Shown: one piece after another, positions 33,982-42,094 of the stretch | Position numbering within the stretch: the first letter of the stretch is position 1 | Layout: every line of letters begins with the position of its first letter | DNA from: Stutzerimonas nitrititolerans | Lineage (GTDB): Bacteria > Pseudomonadota > Gammaproteobacteria > Pseudomonadales > Pseudomonadaceae | Length of the DNA: 64,000 bases | Assembly: GCF_003696285.1 (NCBI RefSeq) | Contig: NZ_RFFL01000008.1 | Span: 155,931-219,930 of the forward strand | Reading direction: 5' to 3' | The notes under the pieces: generated by a model | Databases searched by the model: none | Told to the model about the DNA's origin: nothing | What the model saw: only the letters and a program-made list of their open reading frames with translations | Position numbers and translations under genes: made by a program

Positions 33982-35082
33982 ATGCGATTGCTCAAGCTGT
34001 TCCTTGCTGCCTGTGCGCTGTGCGGATACCTGCCGGCGCAGGCGGTGCCGCTGATGGATCTGGTGGACATCGAAGGCATCCGCGGCAACCAGCTGGTGGG
34101 TTACGGCCTGGTGGTCGGCCTGGACGGCACGGGCGACAAGAACCAGGTCAAGTTCACCAACCAGTCGGTGGTCAACATGATCAAGCAGTTCGGCGTGAAC
34201 CTGCCGCCGAACGTCGACCCGAAGCTGAAGAACGTCGCCGCGGTGACCGTCACGGCGATGGTCCCGCCGTCCTACAGCGCGGGGCAGAGCATCGACGTCA
34301 CGGTGTCGTCCCTGGGCGATGCGAAGAGTCTGCGCGGTGGTCAGCTGCTGATGACGCCGCTGCAAGGCGTGGACGGCGAAGTCTATGCCTTGGCCCAGGG
34401 AGCGGTGATCATCGGTGGGGTCAATGCCGAGGGCGCCAGCGGCTCGCGGGTGGCGATCAATACCTCCAATAGCGGCTTGATCCCCAATGGCGCCACGGTC
34501 GAACGGATGATTCCCAGCGACTTCGCCCAGCGCCCTGATGTGATGCTCAACGTGCGCCAGCCGAGTTTTCAGACGGTTTCCCGGGTGGTCGAGGCCATCG
34601 ATGAGCTGTTCGGCAAGGGCACCGCTACTGCGCTCAACGCCACCAAGGTATCGGTCCGCGCGCCGGTCACCAATACCCAGCGCATGAGCTTCATGGCGAT
34701 GCTCGAACGACTGGATGTGGAAGAAGGCCGGACGCGGCCGAAGGTGGTGTTCAACAGTCGTACCGGCACCGTGGTGGTAGGCGAAGGGGTGCGGGTCAAG
34801 GCCGCTGCGGTCGCTCATGGCAGCCTCACCGTGACCATCAGCGAGCGACCCCAGGTCAGCCAGCCGGGCGCGTTCTCGCGCGGCGAAACGGTGGTCACAC
34901 CGCAATCGGACGTTGCCATCGAGCAGGACCGCAAGGCCATGTTCAAGTGGCCCGAAGGCGCCAGCCTGGAGAGCATCATCAACACCATCAACAGTCTCGG
35001 TGCCACGCCGGACGATGTGATGAGCATCCTGCAGTCCCTGGAGCGCGCCGGCGCGCTGAACGCTGAATTGATAGTGATGTAA
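33982..35082 (+). CDS. flgI: Lateral P-ring protein FlgI
   Basis: 366 residues with a cleavable signal peptide (LLKLFLAACALCGYLPAQA) and the conserved start of the mature protein VPLMDLVDIEGIRGNQLVGYGLVVGLDGTGDK. ATG 33982 was preferred to a TTG at 33973, which sits too close to the AGG. It forms the peptidoglycan-level ring with help from FlgA. Confidence 0.96.
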   Translation: MRLLKLFLAACALCGYLPAQAVPLMDLVDIEGIRGNQLVGYGLVVGLDGTGDKNQVKFTNQSVVNMIKQFGVNLPPNVDPKLKNVAAVTVTAMVPPSYSAGQSIDVTVSSLGDAKSLRGGQLLMTPLQGVDGEVYALAQGAVIIGGVNAEGASGSRVAINTSNSGLIPNGATVERMIPSDFAQRPDVMLNVRQPSFQTVSRVVEAIDELFGKGTATALNATKVSVRAPVTNTQRMSFMAMLERLDVEEGRTRPKVVFNSRTGTVVVGEGVRVKAAAVAHGSLTVTISERPQVSQPGAFSRGETVVTPQSDVAIEQDRKAMFKWPEGASLESIINTINSLGATPDDVMSILQSLERAGALNAELIVM

Positions 35083-35086
35083 CACG

Positions 35087-36097
35087 ATGAGCATCGTTTC
35101 CCTTCCTCAGCATCTCAGTACCTTGCGCAACCGTCCGGACGGTCCGACCGCAGCGCGCCGCCAGCAACTGGAGGTCGTCGCCGAGCAGTTCGAGGCCATG
35201 TTCCTGCAGCAGATCCTCAAGCAGATGCGCAAGGCCGGCGATGTGCTCGGGGCCGACAACCCCATGCGCAGCCGCGAGCTCAACACCATGCGCGACTTCT
35301 ACGATGAGGTACTGGCCGACACCTTGGCAGGCAAGCGCCAGACGGGCATCGCCGACATGCTGGTGCAGCAGTTGAGCGGTGACGCGGCAGGCACGGCACC
35401 GGCCCCTACGGCGTTGGCTGGACACGTCGGTAGCGGCTTGCAGGGCGGCGGACTGCACGCCCTACGCGGCACCTGGCAGCGCGGGGTCGAGGTTCTCGAC
35501 AGCGCCTGGGAAAGCGGTAAGGCCGGGTTCACGGCACTGGTCGACAGCGTCATCAAGCATGAGTCGAGCGGCAATATCGCGGCGGTCTCGTCCAAGGGCG
35601 CCCGGGGTCTGATGCAACTGATGCCCGGCACCGCGCGCGACATGGCGGCCGAGCTCGGCCTGCCGTTCAGCGAGGCACGCCTGACCACCGACGCGGCCTA
35701 CAACAAGCGCCTGGGCAGTGCCTATCTGAGCAAGATGCTCGATCGCTACGACGGCCACGAAGCACTGGCGCTGGCGGCCTACAATGCCGGCCCCGGCAAG
35801 GTCGACGAGTGGCTCGAACGCCATGGCGACCCGCGCAAGGGTGAGATCGGCACGGGCGCCTGGGTACAGAAGATCCCCTACGCGGAAACCCGCAACTACA
35901 CCCGCAACATCCTCAGCGACCTGCAAGCAACGGCGCCGAGCGCCGGCGAGCCGTGGGCGAAGGTCCAGCCACCGCTTAATTCTGTCACCGATGCGGTCGC
36001 TCTACCCAACCAGCAGCGCAGCGTTGTCGGCGCCGGTCACCTTTCCGTGGCCTTTGCACAACCGATCCGGATCGAGCCGAAGGAAGTCGTGTCGTGA
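35087..36097 (+). CDS. flgJ: Lateral rod cap protein FlgJ with Slt-type transglycosylase domain
   Basis: 336 residues in two domains. Residues ~25-95 are the Rod-binding/cap domain (VVAEQFEAMFLQQILKQMRKAG). From ~148 the protein is a lytic transglycosylase of the soluble-Slt/MltC type: catalytic Glu in KHESSGN (E159), GLMQLMPGTA (174-183) and AYNAGPG (231-237). The FlgJ of Salmonella and most polar systems instead ends in a GH73 glucosaminidase. It opens peptidoglycan for the rod while capping it. GTGA overlap with flgK. Confidence 0.93.
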   Translation: MSIVSLPQHLSTLRNRPDGPTAARRQQLEVVAEQFEAMFLQQILKQMRKAGDVLGADNPMRSRELNTMRDFYDEVLADTLAGKRQTGIADMLVQQLSGDAAGTAPAPTALAGHVGSGLQGGGLHALRGTWQRGVEVLDSAWESGKAGFTALVDSVIKHESSGNIAAVSSKGARGLMQLMPGTARDMAAELGLPFSEARLTTDAAYNKRLGSAYLSKMLDRYDGHEALALAAYNAGPGKVDEWLERHGDPRKGEIGTGAWVQKIPYAETRNYTRNILSDLQATAPSAGEPWAKVQPPLNSVTDAVALPNQQRSVVGAGHLSVAFAQPIRIEPKEVVS

Positions 36098-37488
36098 GTA
36101 TTCTTGGTCAAATTGGCTACAGCGGCGTTCGCGCCACACAGATCGCCCTGACGGCGACCGGGCAGAACATCGCTAACGTCAACACACCCGGCTTCAGTCG
36201 GCTGACACCCGAGCAGCATTCGCTCGGCGGGCAAACCGCGACCAGTATCGGCGGTGGTGTTCAGGTGACCAGCATCCGCCGGTTGTCCAGCGACTTTCAC
36301 AACCAGCAACTGTGGCGTGCCGGCACCGACAAGGGATACTTCAGCACCAATCAGCAATACCTGACCGCGCTGGAAGGCCTGATCGACAGCGAAGGCTCCA
36401 GCGTCAGCGTCGGTCTGGACAACTTCTTCGCCGCTCTCAGTGAAGCCAGTTCCACGCCCGAGTCCATTGCCCTGCGCCAGCAGATCATCGGCGAGGCGAA
36501 GCAGCTGGCGCAGCGCTTCAATGGCCTGAACAGCAATATCGGCACCCAGCTCAATGCGCTCAAGGGCCAGCGGGTGGCCATGACCAGCGAGATCAATGGG
36601 TTGTCCGGCAACATCGCCGAACTCAATGCGCAGATTCGCGAGATGGAGTCGACCGGGCGTGACACTGCGACCCTGCGCGACTACCGCGAGAATCTGGTCA
36701 AGGAGCTCAGCCAGTACGCCGGCATTCGCGTCCAGGAAGCACCGGACGGTACCCTCGACGTGTCGTTGGCCAACGGCCAGCCGCTGGTGGCCGGCATCAC
36801 CGCCGGGCAGCTCAAGGTCGAGGAAAATGCTGCCGGCGAGCAGGAGATGACGCTGGACTTCGCCAAGACCTCCTTCCCATTGAACCAGGACGGTCTCGGC
36901 GGCTCCCTCGGCAGCCTGTACGACATGGAGTACGGCGCGCTGCGTCCGGCTCAGCAGGATCTACACGACATGGCCAGCGCGCTGAGCCAGATGGTCAACG
37001 ATACCCTCGCCGGTGGTTACGATCTCAACGGCAACCCTGGGCAGCCGTTGTTCGTCTACGACGCCAACAGCACCAGCGGCATGCTTGCAGTAGGAAGCCT
37101 GGCCCCGGAAGAGCTGGCGTTTTCCAGTGAATTCGAGCTGGACGCCAACGGCGATCGACAGGGCGTGGTCGGTAACAACCAGCAACTGCTCGAGCTGCTC
37201 GAGCTGAAATCCAGGGGCATCGTTGTCGCCGGCAGCACCGTACCCCTGAATGACGCCTACGCGGGCCTGGTTGGCCGCGTTGCCAGCGCCAGCCGACAGA
37301 ACCAGGCGGACCTCAGCGCCGCGAAGACGGTCTCCGAACAGGCCCAGGCCCAGCGCGACAGCGTCAGCGCCGTGAACCTGGATGAAGAAGCGGTCAACCT
37401 GATGGCCTACGAGCAGGCCTATCAGGCCAACATGAAGGTCATCAGCACCTCCAATGATCTATTCAACGCCGTACTGGCGATGTTCTGA
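36094..37488 (+). CDS. flgK: Lateral hook-filament junction protein FlgK
   Basis: 464 residues, shorter than polar FlgK (~550). N-terminus GYSGVRATQIALTATGQNIANVNTPGFSRLTPEQ and C-terminus NLDEEAVNLMAYEQAYQANMKVISTSNDLFNAVLAMF are diagnostic. The start is GTG at 36094 within GTGA, coupled to flgJ. It is the first hook-associated protein on the hook tip, chaperoned by FlgN. Confidence 0.95.
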   Translation: MSILGQIGYSGVRATQIALTATGQNIANVNTPGFSRLTPEQHSLGGQTATSIGGGVQVTSIRRLSSDFHNQQLWRAGTDKGYFSTNQQYLTALEGLIDSEGSSVSVGLDNFFAALSEASSTPESIALRQQIIGEAKQLAQRFNGLNSNIGTQLNALKGQRVAMTSEINGLSGNIAELNAQIREMESTGRDTATLRDYRENLVKELSQYAGIRVQEAPDGTLDVSLANGQPLVAGITAGQLKVEENAAGEQEMTLDFAKTSFPLNQDGLGGSLGSLYDMEYGALRPAQQDLHDMASALSQMVNDTLAGGYDLNGNPGQPLFVYDANSTSGMLAVGSLAPEELAFSSEFELDANGDRQGVVGNNQQLLELLELKSRGIVVAGSTVPLNDAYAGLVGRVASASRQNQADLSAAKTVSEQAQAQRDSVSAVNLDEEAVNLMAYEQAYQANMKVISTSNDLFNAVLAMF

Positions 37489-37524
37489 GCCGGCCGCGAC
37501 CGATTCGACTGACGAGTAATTTCC

Positions 37525-38439
37525 ATGCGCATCTCCAACGCCCAGATCACAGCCATGATGCACGGCTCGATGAACTCCAGCTCCGAGAAGCTCGGCAAGC
37601 TGATGCAACAGATGGCGTCCAACGAGCGCATGCTGTTGCCCTCGGACGATCCGATTTCTGCCGTGCGCGTGCTGCGCATCCAGCGCGAGGAAGCCACCCT
37701 CACCCAGTACCGCACCAACATTGCCAACGTTTCAGGCAACCTCTCCAAGCAGGAGGCCAACCTCAAAGCCGCCTCCGACACCATGCTCAGCGTGCGCGAC
37801 CTGCTGCTGTGGGCGGCCAATGGCAGCAATACCAGCGAAGATCTGGCAGCCATGGCCAACGAGCTGGAAAGTCTTGAGAAAACCATCCTCAGCTTCGCCA
37901 ACGTGCGCGACGAGGAAGGCCGCTACCTGTTTTCCGGAACGCTCAGCAACCATCCGGCCATCACCTTCGACGAGGCGAGCGAAACCTACAACCTCACCGG
38001 CAACGACCAGTACCGCCAGGCGGCCGTCGCCAACGGCGTGCTGGTGGAGGAAAACATCACTGCTGTGCAGGTGTTCGGGACGGACGTGAAGGTGCTCAAC
38101 GACCTCCACGCGCTGATCAAGACGCTGGCCGATCCCGCGCTGGACGCTACCGATCCTGCGCTGCGTACGCAGATCACGGCGACCCTGGACAACCTCGACG
38201 CGACCCATGGCGACCTGCTCGGCGCGGTCACCGAGCTAGGGGGGCGGCAGAATACGCTGACCTTGCTGTCGAGCAGCAACGAGGACGTATCGCTGGTCAA
38301 CCAGAAGATCGAAGGCGAGCTGTCCCAGCTGGACTACGCGGCGGCCAGCATCGACCTGGCCAATTATCAGCTGTCGTTGCAGGCGACGCAGAAGACCTAT
38401 TTGAAGATCAACGGGCTGTCGCTGTTCGGCATGCTCTGA
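37525..38439 (+). CDS. flgL: Lateral hook-filament junction protein FlgL
   Basis: 304 residues with the FlgL/flagellin-like N-terminus (MMHGSMNSSSEKLGKLMQQMASNERMLLPSDDPISAVRVLRIQ) and DEEGRYLFSGTLSNHPAI, typical of HAP3. It adapts the FlgK zone to flagellin. 15 bases before the LafW-like gene. Confidence 0.93.
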   Translation: MRISNAQITAMMHGSMNSSSEKLGKLMQQMASNERMLLPSDDPISAVRVLRIQREEATLTQYRTNIANVSGNLSKQEANLKAASDTMLSVRDLLLWAANGSNTSEDLAAMANELESLEKTILSFANVRDEEGRYLFSGTLSNHPAITFDEASETYNLTGNDQYRQAAVANGVLVEENITAVQVFGTDVKVLNDLHALIKTLADPALDATDPALRTQITATLDNLDATHGDLLGAVTELGGRQNTLTLLSSSNEDVSLVNQKIEGELSQLDYAAASIDLANYQLSLQATQKTYLKINGLSLFGML

Positions 38440-38454
38440 GCCAGGTAGCCCTGA

Positions 38455-39489
38455 ATGAAGATTGGAAAATCGCTACCCGGCGTTACTGTAATAAACCCGC
38501 AGGAACGTCGTGAGGCCCTGCTGCGCAATGCACCCGCACCGTTGCGCACCGGTGCGCCGAGCGAAACCTCGCCTTCGGAACCGGCAACCACAAGCAAGAG
38601 CACCAGCTTTAGCCTGCAACTCAACCAGCAGCTTTCCTCGATGCAGTCGGCCGATAGCTATCTCGGCGATCTGCAGACGCGTCTGTCGCAACTCAAGTTG
38701 GCTCTCAGCCGCCAGATCAGCTCGCCACCGCCCAATGGCGAAGAGGCTATCGGCCAGGCGGTGCAGCAGGTCGATGCGCTGCTCGAGGAGCGCACCAAAC
38801 GCTCCGCCAACTCGCTGGACGCCAACTTCAGGCTGCGCCTGAACGAGCCGGTGCGCAGCCGCTTCAGTCTGCAAGGACTGGAGTCGCTGGAGCAGATTCG
38901 CCAGTCCGGTCGCGAGACGCTGTTGTTCAGCGGCGGTCGTCAACTGGCCGAGCCGGTGGCGGTGGTGCTCGACGACGAGATGAGCGACGAGCAGATCCTG
39001 CGGCGCTTCAACGGCAGCCTGGGCCAGGCCGGAATTCGCGCCGAGCTGGATCAGAACGGTCAGCTGAAGTTCTCTGCCCGTGAAGGCGACTGGCAGATGC
39101 TCAAGACGCAGCTGGCGGTGCAGGGCGAGGGCAAGCTGTTCGCCAAGGGCAAGTATCTCCACCTGCCGAGCCAGGACGAGCAGCTGCTGAGCTTTCCCGA
39201 TGACTTGCAACTGGATTCCTTTCGTGAGCTACGGCGGTTGCTCGATTCAGTGGTCGCCGGGCTCGACAAGATCACCGCGCTGCGCGAGCAGATGAGCAAT
39301 CGGCAGCAGGAAATCCGCGAATTCCTGGCGCGTCAGGCCCATGCCGATGAAAAGCAGTGGGCCATGGACTTTTCGCGCTCGGTGTTCAACCTGATGCAGC
39401 GCAGCCCTTCCAGTTATGCCGCGGTTACCCAGACGGTGGTCGCCCAGGCCACCATCAGCCGTTTTGCAGTGGTCAGCCTGCTGTCCTGA
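38455..39489 (+). CDS. lafW: LafW-like protein, predicted lateral hook-associated protein
   Basis: 344 residues, no signal peptide or membrane helix. The N-terminal ~70 residues are Ser/Thr/Pro-rich; coiled-coil segments flank a mixed middle region (AVVLDDEMSDEQILRRFNGSLGQAGIRAELDQNGQLKFSAREGDW, about 165-210), and the C-terminus is helical (FSRSVFNLMQRSPSSYAAVTQTVVAQATISRFAVVSLLS). The middle segment resembles the DDExSxxxILxRIN pattern found in flagellin/FliD-type surface domains. It is the last gene of the flg operon, the place of lafW after lfgL in Flag-2 loci, where it is predicted to be hook-associated. Function is unproven. Confidence 0.65.
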   Translation: MKIGKSLPGVTVINPQERREALLRNAPAPLRTGAPSETSPSEPATTSKSTSFSLQLNQQLSSMQSADSYLGDLQTRLSQLKLALSRQISSPPPNGEEAIGQAVQQVDALLEERTKRSANSLDANFRLRLNEPVRSRFSLQGLESLEQIRQSGRETLLFSGGRQLAEPVAVVLDDEMSDEQILRRFNGSLGQAGIRAELDQNGQLKFSAREGDWQMLKTQLAVQGEGKLFAKGKYLHLPSQDEQLLSFPDDLQLDSFRELRRLLDSVVAGLDKITALREQMSNRQQEIREFLARQAHADEKQWAMDFSRSVFNLMQRSPSSYAAVTQTVVAQATISRFAVVSLLS

Positions 39490-39492
39490 GGA

Positions 39493-40671
39493 TCAGGGCT
39501 CGGCGCTGTCGATGAACTTCACATCCGAGGGTTTGCCAATCGGCAGCGTCTGCAGGGTTTCGCCCAGCAGGCCGCTGTCAGGGTCGCGGCGCAGTATTAC
39601 CAGCGCATCGCTTTTCTGATTGGCGATCAGCATGAAGCGGCCGCTGGGATCGATGGCGAATTCACGCGGTTCGCGGCCTTCGCTGGTGCGCTGCTGGATC
39701 TCGTTCAGGCTGCCGTGTTCGTCGATGGCGTAGACCATGATGCGGTTCGCCTTGGCGCGGTCGCTGACGTAAAGGAAGCGCCCGTCCGCCGAGGGATGAA
39801 TGGCGCCGGGCGAATGCGCGTCGAGGCTGTCGCCCTCGGCCAGGTCCACCAGCTGCCGTTGCACCAGCGTGCCATCCACATGATCGAAACGCGCGACCTG
39901 GGCGCTGAGCTCCAGCGTGGCGTAGGCCTGGCTGCCGTCGGGGCTGAACACCAGATGCCGCGGCCCGCTGCCGGCGGGCAGGGTGATGGCCGGGGGCTCG
40001 GCGGCGGTAAGCGGCCGCTCGGGGTTGGCCGGGTCGTAGCGATAGGCGAATACCCGATCGGCGCCCAGGTCGCTGACGAACAGCGTCTTGCCATTGGGTG
40101 ACAGCACGGCCGAGTGCACGTGCGCCGATTTCTGGCGCTGGGGATGTACTTCGCTGGCCTTGTGCGTGGCCAGCTGCGTCACCGGTTGCAGTGTGCCGTC
40201 CTCGCCAACCGGCATGACCGCCAGGCTGCCACCTGGATTCGGGCCGGAGCCGTAGTTGGAGATGAACAGGTAGCGCCCGTCATGGCTCAGGCTCAGGTGG
40301 GTCGGCTCGTCGCCCAGGCTGATCTGTTGCCCCAGAGGCGACAACTGGCCAGTGGCCGGGTCGATGGCGAAGGCACTGGCCCGCCCCACTGAATCAGGTT
40401 GGCCAGGGCCGTTTTCATTCGCTGCATAAAGGCGGTTGTTCTTCAGGTCCAGCGTCAACCACGACGGGTTGGCGCTGACCAGGGACTGCAGGGGGTGTGG
40501 CTCGACACGACCGCTTTCAGGATCGAAGCGCAGACGCTGGATGCCTGGACTGCCGCTGTCGTGGGTGTAACTACCGATCAGAACCTGTGGCATGGCGAAA
40601 GCGGCTCCCGTGCTGCTGAAGGCCAGGGTCGCGGCGAGCGCCACGCGGTTGAGCAGGCGGCAAGGGCACAT
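39493..40671 (-). CDS. Secreted seven-bladed beta-propeller lactonase family protein
   Basis: 392 residues with a signal peptide (MCPCRLLNRVALAATLAFSSTGAAFA), so periplasmic. The mature part is the lactonase/YbhE-type propeller: repeated blades such as LSLSHDGRYLFISNYGSG, SAVLSPNGKTLFVSDLGADRVFAYRYD and HLVFSPDGSQAYATLELS. The cytoplasmic relatives hydrolyse 6-phosphogluconolactone; export suggests an unphosphorylated sugar lactone or another lactone. It stops 3 bases from the lafW stop (convergent) and may be the last gene of the TonB-receptor transcript. Confidence 0.8.
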   Translation of the reverse strand: MCPCRLLNRVALAATLAFSSTGAAFAMPQVLIGSYTHDSGSPGIQRLRFDPESGRVEPHPLQSLVSANPSWLTLDLKNNRLYAANENGPGQPDSVGRASAFAIDPATGQLSPLGQQISLGDEPTHLSLSHDGRYLFISNYGSGPNPGGSLAVMPVGEDGTLQPVTQLATHKASEVHPQRQKSAHVHSAVLSPNGKTLFVSDLGADRVFAYRYDPANPERPLTAAEPPAITLPAGSGPRHLVFSPDGSQAYATLELSAQVARFDHVDGTLVQRQLVDLAEGDSLDAHSPGAIHPSADGRFLYVSDRAKANRIMVYAIDEHGSLNEIQQRTSEGREPREFAIDPSGRFMLIANQKSDALVILRRDPDSGLLGETLQTLPIGKPSDVKFIDSAEP

Positions 40672-40760
40672 GCGGGGTCTCCACGACGGTCGTGCAGACT
40701 ATGACCGCGTCCGCTGCCCTCCGATCCAGCCCTTCAGACAACTAGTGTTACGGCATGCCC

Positions 40761-40970
40761 TCAGCCACGATTGGCCGGGCGCGCCATCGCAGCATTGGGC
40801 GATTGCTTCGCGGCCCGGCCACGCGCCAGGCCATGGCAGCCGATCACCACCGGCACGGCCAGCGCGGCCCAGCTCAGCCAGTCGCCCGGGCCTTCGGATA
40901 CCAGCCCGGCGACCAGGCCGAGGATCGACAGCAGGGCGATCACGACAGGCCACAACCAGATGCGGATCAT
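40761..40970 (-). CDS. Small two-helix membrane protein linked to the PepSY gene
   Basis: 69 residues with two membrane segments (IWLWPVVIALLSILGLVAGLV and WLSWAALAVPVVIGCHGLA) and a basic tail. The ATG at 40970 overlaps the PepSY gene stop in ATGA. Small membrane proteins of this kind (DUF3325/DUF3649 neighbours) often follow TonB-receptor/PepSY pairs in Pseudomonas; the exact family is not clear to me. Confidence 0.65.
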   Translation of the reverse strand: MIRIWLWPVVIALLSILGLVAGLVSEGPGDWLSWAALAVPVVIGCHGLARGRAAKQSPNAAMARPANRG

Positions 40971-42094
40971 GTTCGGGCCTCCGTCGCGCCGCGCTTGAGC
41001 CACAGGTACAACCCGCTGCCCAGCACGACGATGGTGAGCACATCCAGCAGCGCCCAGAGCATCTTCAGCGGCAGGCCGCCGTAGTCGCCGAAATGCAGCG
41101 GCTCGGACAGTTGCAGCGCGGTGACGTACCAGGGACGGGCGCTGGCCTCGAGCACTTCGCCGGAATCCGGGTCCACCAGCAGCGCCTGGGTCAGCCGTGA
41201 GGTCAATGGCGTATCGCCGCTGAGAATCACTGCCACGTGCTCGGGCGTCGCGCGCAGGGTGCCGGGGTAGGCGATCATCGCCACCGCCATGCCCGGCGCG
41301 GCCACCAGCACGCGCTCCACGGCAGTCTGCACCGAGCCGTCTGCTGCGGGTGCCTCGCCGGCATCGGCACCGAGCAGCACCCGCGTATCGCCGGCCTGCA
41401 AGGCGCGCACCTGATCGGCCTGCCAACCCTTGAAGATCAGGTCCGCCCAGGTGTTGATCACCCCGGTAAAACCCACCGCCAGTGCCCAGACCAGCGTGAC
41501 GATGCCGAGCAGGTTGTGCAGGTCCAGCCAGCGTGTGCGTGGCGCCCGCTCGCGGCGCACCTCGGCGAAGCCGAGCTTGCGCATGAAGGGCGCGTAGAGC
41601 ACCACGCCGGAGACGATCGCCACCATCAGCAGCAACCCCATAGCGCCGAGGAACAGCTTGCCTGGCAGCCCCGCGTAGAGGTCGACGTGCAGGCGATACA
41701 TCACGCTCATGAAACCTTCGTCGAAGTTCGGCACACCCACCACCTCGGCGGTGCGGGCGTCGGACATGATCAGCAGCGACTGGCTTTCATCGGTATCGAC
41801 GCGGGTGTCGAGCTTTACGTACCAGAGGTCCGGCGCGTCCTCCTCGGCGAAGAAGTACAGCGGCACCAGTTCTGGGTAGGCGCGCACCGCCTCGGCGGCG
41901 ACCTGATCCACCGATACGCGCGGCGTGCCTTCCGGCATCGGCGGCGCCTCGATCTCCGCACCGGTCAGGTGATCGATCTCGTGGGAGAAGATCAGCGGCA
42001 GGCCGGTCAGGCACAACAACAGGATGAACAGCGTGCAGACGAGGCTGGACCATTTATGGACCCAGCCCCAGCGGCGAAGAGCGCTTGCCTGCAT
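40967..42094 (-). CDS. PepSY-associated TM helix protein (siderophore-linked inner-membrane reductase type)
   Basis: 375 residues with four membrane segments (about 18-38, 145-170, 195-215, 345-362). His-containing helices (RWGWVHKWSSLVCTLFILLLCLTG, YRLHVDLYAGLPGKLFLGAMGLLL, RWLDLHNLLGIVTLVWAL) match the PepSY_TM family, whose members include ferri-siderophore reductases such as FpvG-type proteins. ATG 42094 overlaps the receptor stop by one base, so it is cotranscribed with it. It likely helps release or reduce iron taken up by the receptor. Confidence 0.85.
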   Translation of the reverse strand: MQASALRRWGWVHKWSSLVCTLFILLLCLTGLPLIFSHEIDHLTGAEIEAPPMPEGTPRVSVDQVAAEAVRAYPELVPLYFFAEEDAPDLWYVKLDTRVDTDESQSLLIMSDARTAEVVGVPNFDEGFMSVMYRLHVDLYAGLPGKLFLGAMGLLLMVAIVSGVVLYAPFMRKLGFAEVRRERAPRTRWLDLHNLLGIVTLVWALAVGFTGVINTWADLIFKGWQADQVRALQAGDTRVLLGADAGEAPAADGSVQTAVERVLVAAPGMAVAMIAYPGTLRATPEHVAVILSGDTPLTSRLTQALLVDPDSGEVLEASARPWYVTALQLSEPLHFGDYGGLPLKMLWALLDVLTIVVLGSGLYLWLKRGATEART

